From JBGASG01 sp046328035 (GTDB lineage: Bacteria; Cyanobacteriota; Vampirovibrionia; Obscuribacterales; Obscuribacteraceae): DNA of 64,000 nt. Positions within the stretch are counted from its first letter, which is position 1; each line of letters opens with the position of its first letter. Positions 62,976 to 64,000 of this stretch are shown in pieces. Both the position numbers and the translations under genes were made by a program. The notes under the pieces were generated by a model that worked only from the letters and a program-made list of their open reading frames with translations, had not been told where the DNA came from and did not search any database. The stretch covers positions 599,193 through 663,192 of the forward strand of contig JAXLXI010000001.1 in NCBI GenBank assembly GCA_046328035.1, read 5' to 3'.

Positions 62976-63266
62976 CTATTTTTCAGATTTGGTCTTAGAG
63001 CGTGGAAGATTTTTGGACACGATGCCTACAATAATAAGCAGAAATGCAGTCACTCTCAACCAATATGCTATGGGACCGGTTTCTGAGTGTTCGCCAGTGG
63101 CAAGGACGAGCGGCTGTGCCAATGCCATGAGTGCGAACGCGCCGGCGAAAGTGGCGAAGAAAAAGTCTTTACTGGTGAGCCAAGACCTGAGAAAGAAGAG
63201 TGCGACACCGAGAAATGCTACGAAGCTGCCGCCGCGAAGAAAATCAACTGTACCGTCGGGCATCAT
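62976..63266 (-). CDS. DUF5985-like three-pass membrane protein
   Basis: A 96-residue protein with three hydrophobic segments (10-28, 34-52, 68-88). FVAFLGVALFFLRSWLTSKD and the YWLRVTAFLLIIVGIV ending fit the DUF5985 group of small membrane proteins. Its start overlaps the stop of the next gene by 4 nt (ATGA). Function unknown. Convergent with the orphan kinase. Confidence 0.65.
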   Translation of the reverse strand: MMPDGTVDFLRGGSFVAFLGVALFFLRSWLTSKDFFFATFAGAFALMALAQPLVLATGEHSETGPIAYWLRVTAFLLIIVGIVSKNLPRSKTKSEK

Positions 63267-63526
63267 CTATTCTCCCAAATTAGCGCACACAGTAATATGA
63301 GGCCGCCGACAAATCCACAAAGAGCTCTCACCAATGCAAGGTCTATTTGTGTTGGAAACACAATTAGATCAACAACGAGAATGCCGTTCTGTGCTGTGAA
63401 GAATGCAAAGCAAAGGCTGCTCCAAAGTAGCAGCCGGTTGCGACTGCTCACATAAGCTCGTAGCAGCAGGGCAAAGCATACGAAGCTCGTAACGGCGCAA
63501 AGTAGATAGGAAATCTGTGCAATCAT
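63263..63526 (-). CDS. DUF5985-like membrane protein
   Basis: An 87-residue protein. YLLCAVTSFVCFALLLRAYVSS and RNRLLLWSSLCFAFFTAQNGILVVDLIVFP give the DUF5985 signature: three hydrophobic segments with a conserved Arg-rich loop. It overlaps its neighbours by 4 nt on each side, so these three genes are a coupled unit. Function unknown. Confidence 0.75.
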   Translation of the reverse strand: MIAQISYLLCAVTSFVCFALLLRAYVSSRNRLLLWSSLCFAFFTAQNGILVVDLIVFPTQIDLALVRALCGFVGGLILLCALIWENR

Positions 63527-63801
63527 TGTTTCTCTTCCTGATCGGATTTGAATTTGAAAGCATCTGCGAAATGCTGAAGCGGCGGCGCATATATAACGTT
63601 AATCAATGAACTTCGCCGTTCGCGATAGGTATCAGCAGTTTCCTCGATCACTTCCGCAAGCGAGTCGGATTCCGGTGCATAAGTCACTATGTCAGAGTCT
63701 TCCTTTCTTGTGAGCATTCCAGCATTCTCGAATGAGTCGATGGCCGGCTCGAGGACGCGGCGCTCCAGGTACAGTGCGCGGCTTAACTCTTGAAGTGACA
63801 T
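63523..63801 (-). CDS. Winged-helix-like protein, probable N-terminal extension without a start codon
   Basis: The ATG at 63801 gives 92 residues, but the frame upstream stays open to 63936 and continues the protein: AEISAKVKAFISRHIHSVW, then QLELLLLVKNSHKSMSLQEL, which reads as the first helices of a winged-helix domain followed by LSRALYLERRVLEPAIDSFENAG. Genes of this kind precede DUF5985 genes elsewhere. The extended part has no ATG, GTG or TTG; the nearest candidates are ATA codons. An in-frame TAG lies at 63937-63939. So either the start codon is mutated or unusual, or the 5' end was changed by the element at the window edge. Confidence 0.55.
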   Translation of the reverse strand: MSLQELSRALYLERRVLEPAIDSFENAGMLTRKEDSDIVTYAPESDSLAEVIEETADTYRERRSSLINVIYAPPLQHFADAFKFKSDQEEKQ

Positions 63802-63946
63802 GCTCTTGTGGCTATTTTTTACAAGCAGAAGCAGCTCTAGCTGCCAGACAGAATGGATGTGCCGGCTGATGAATGCTTTGACCTTGGCTGAAATTTCTGC
63901 TATGGCTCGGACCTCAAGAGCTATGCATGACTTTTGCTATTCCCAA

Positions 63947-64000
63947 TGACCTGCCCCCCAAAAGTTGAACCATGTCAACTGGATTTTTGAAGAAAAATCA
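63947..64000 (+). mobile_element. Possible end of an IS3-type insertion sequence
   Basis: From 63947 the sequence starts TGACCTGCCCCCC and then AAAAGTTGAAC, the look of IS3-family terminal repeats (TG... with a C-run and AAAAGTT). No transposase, partner end or target duplication is inside the window, so this is only suggestive. It begins 8 bp upstream of the open frame of the winged-helix-like gene. Confidence 0.3.

Noticed and set aside
1..64000. tRNA, rRNA, riboswitch or prophage genes
   Set aside because: I read the intergenic stretches and saw no cloverleaf ends, anti-terminator-type structures, integrase or phage structural genes.

Overview
The window (about 64 kb, moderately GC-rich) looks like chromosome of an uncultured Gram-negative-type bacterium. 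Eukaryote-like Ser/Thr kinases (one with leucine-rich repeats), a caspase-like and a calpain-like protease, proteins with YD-like repeat tails, many exported lipoproteins, and an RND pump plus RlpA point to a large-genome environmental lineage. My best guess is the Candidatus Obscuribacterales (Melainabacteria/Vampirovibrionia), with Planctomycetota as an alternative. This rests on gene style only. No rRNA, tRNA, CRISPR array or complete insertion sequence was seen.

Layout, 1-10 kb: exported proteins (a partial lipoprotein cut by the left edge, a beta-lactamase-fold serine hydrolase, a small Ala/Lys-rich protein), an LRR Ser/Thr kinase with a small membrane partner, a DUF1254 protein, a HEAT-like/YD-like protein and a lipase maturation factor homologue. 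10-17 kb: a 1,656-residue protein with a C-terminal zinc-protease motif and an AbiE type IV toxin-antitoxin pair with a dyad operator candidate. 17-27 kb: a minus-strand run of PBP1A, a TPR membrane protein, then a tight cluster of caspase-like protease, a 26-codon mini-gene, a Ser/Thr kinase, a molybdopterin oxidoreductase and an organophosphate-type MFS transporter, linked by overlapping stops and starts. 27-36 kb: DNA repair (YcaQ-like glycosylase, uracil-DNA glycosylase), an SDR/DUF2867 protein, a GlcG/HbpS protein, two very long inverted repeats, a choloylglycine-hydrolase-type enzyme and two adjacent decayed genes (a branched-chain amino-acid-type binding protein and a PEBP homologue). 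36-48 kb: a two-gene xanthine dehydrogenase-type enzyme split at an unusual place, RlpA, a calpain-like protease and a Ca2+/cation antiporter.

The most interesting part is 48-61.5 kb. Nine promoters share one architecture: two GAAAGA half-sites exactly 11 bp apart, then 8 bp, then a -10 box of the form TAnnnT (one site is degenerate). They sit in front of a DUF1508/FAD-monooxygenase operon, small membrane proteins, the operon carrying a QseB/OmpR-type response regulator and its QseC-like kinase, a trehalose-phosphate/glucosylglycerol-phosphate synthase, a CusA/CusB-type RND efflux operon (apparently leaderless), a beta-solenoid protein with 17 eight-residue repeats, and a second orphan kinase of the same type. 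I infer one autoregulated stress regulon controlled by the local response regulator. Two of these promoters do not lead directly into a gene. Their predicted transcripts start at the 5' arm of a long stem whose other arm lies 45-60 nt downstream, so they are candidate small RNAs or leaders.

The right end carries two DUF5985-like membrane genes and a winged-helix-like gene lacking a normal start codon, next to what may be the end of an IS3-type element running off the window.
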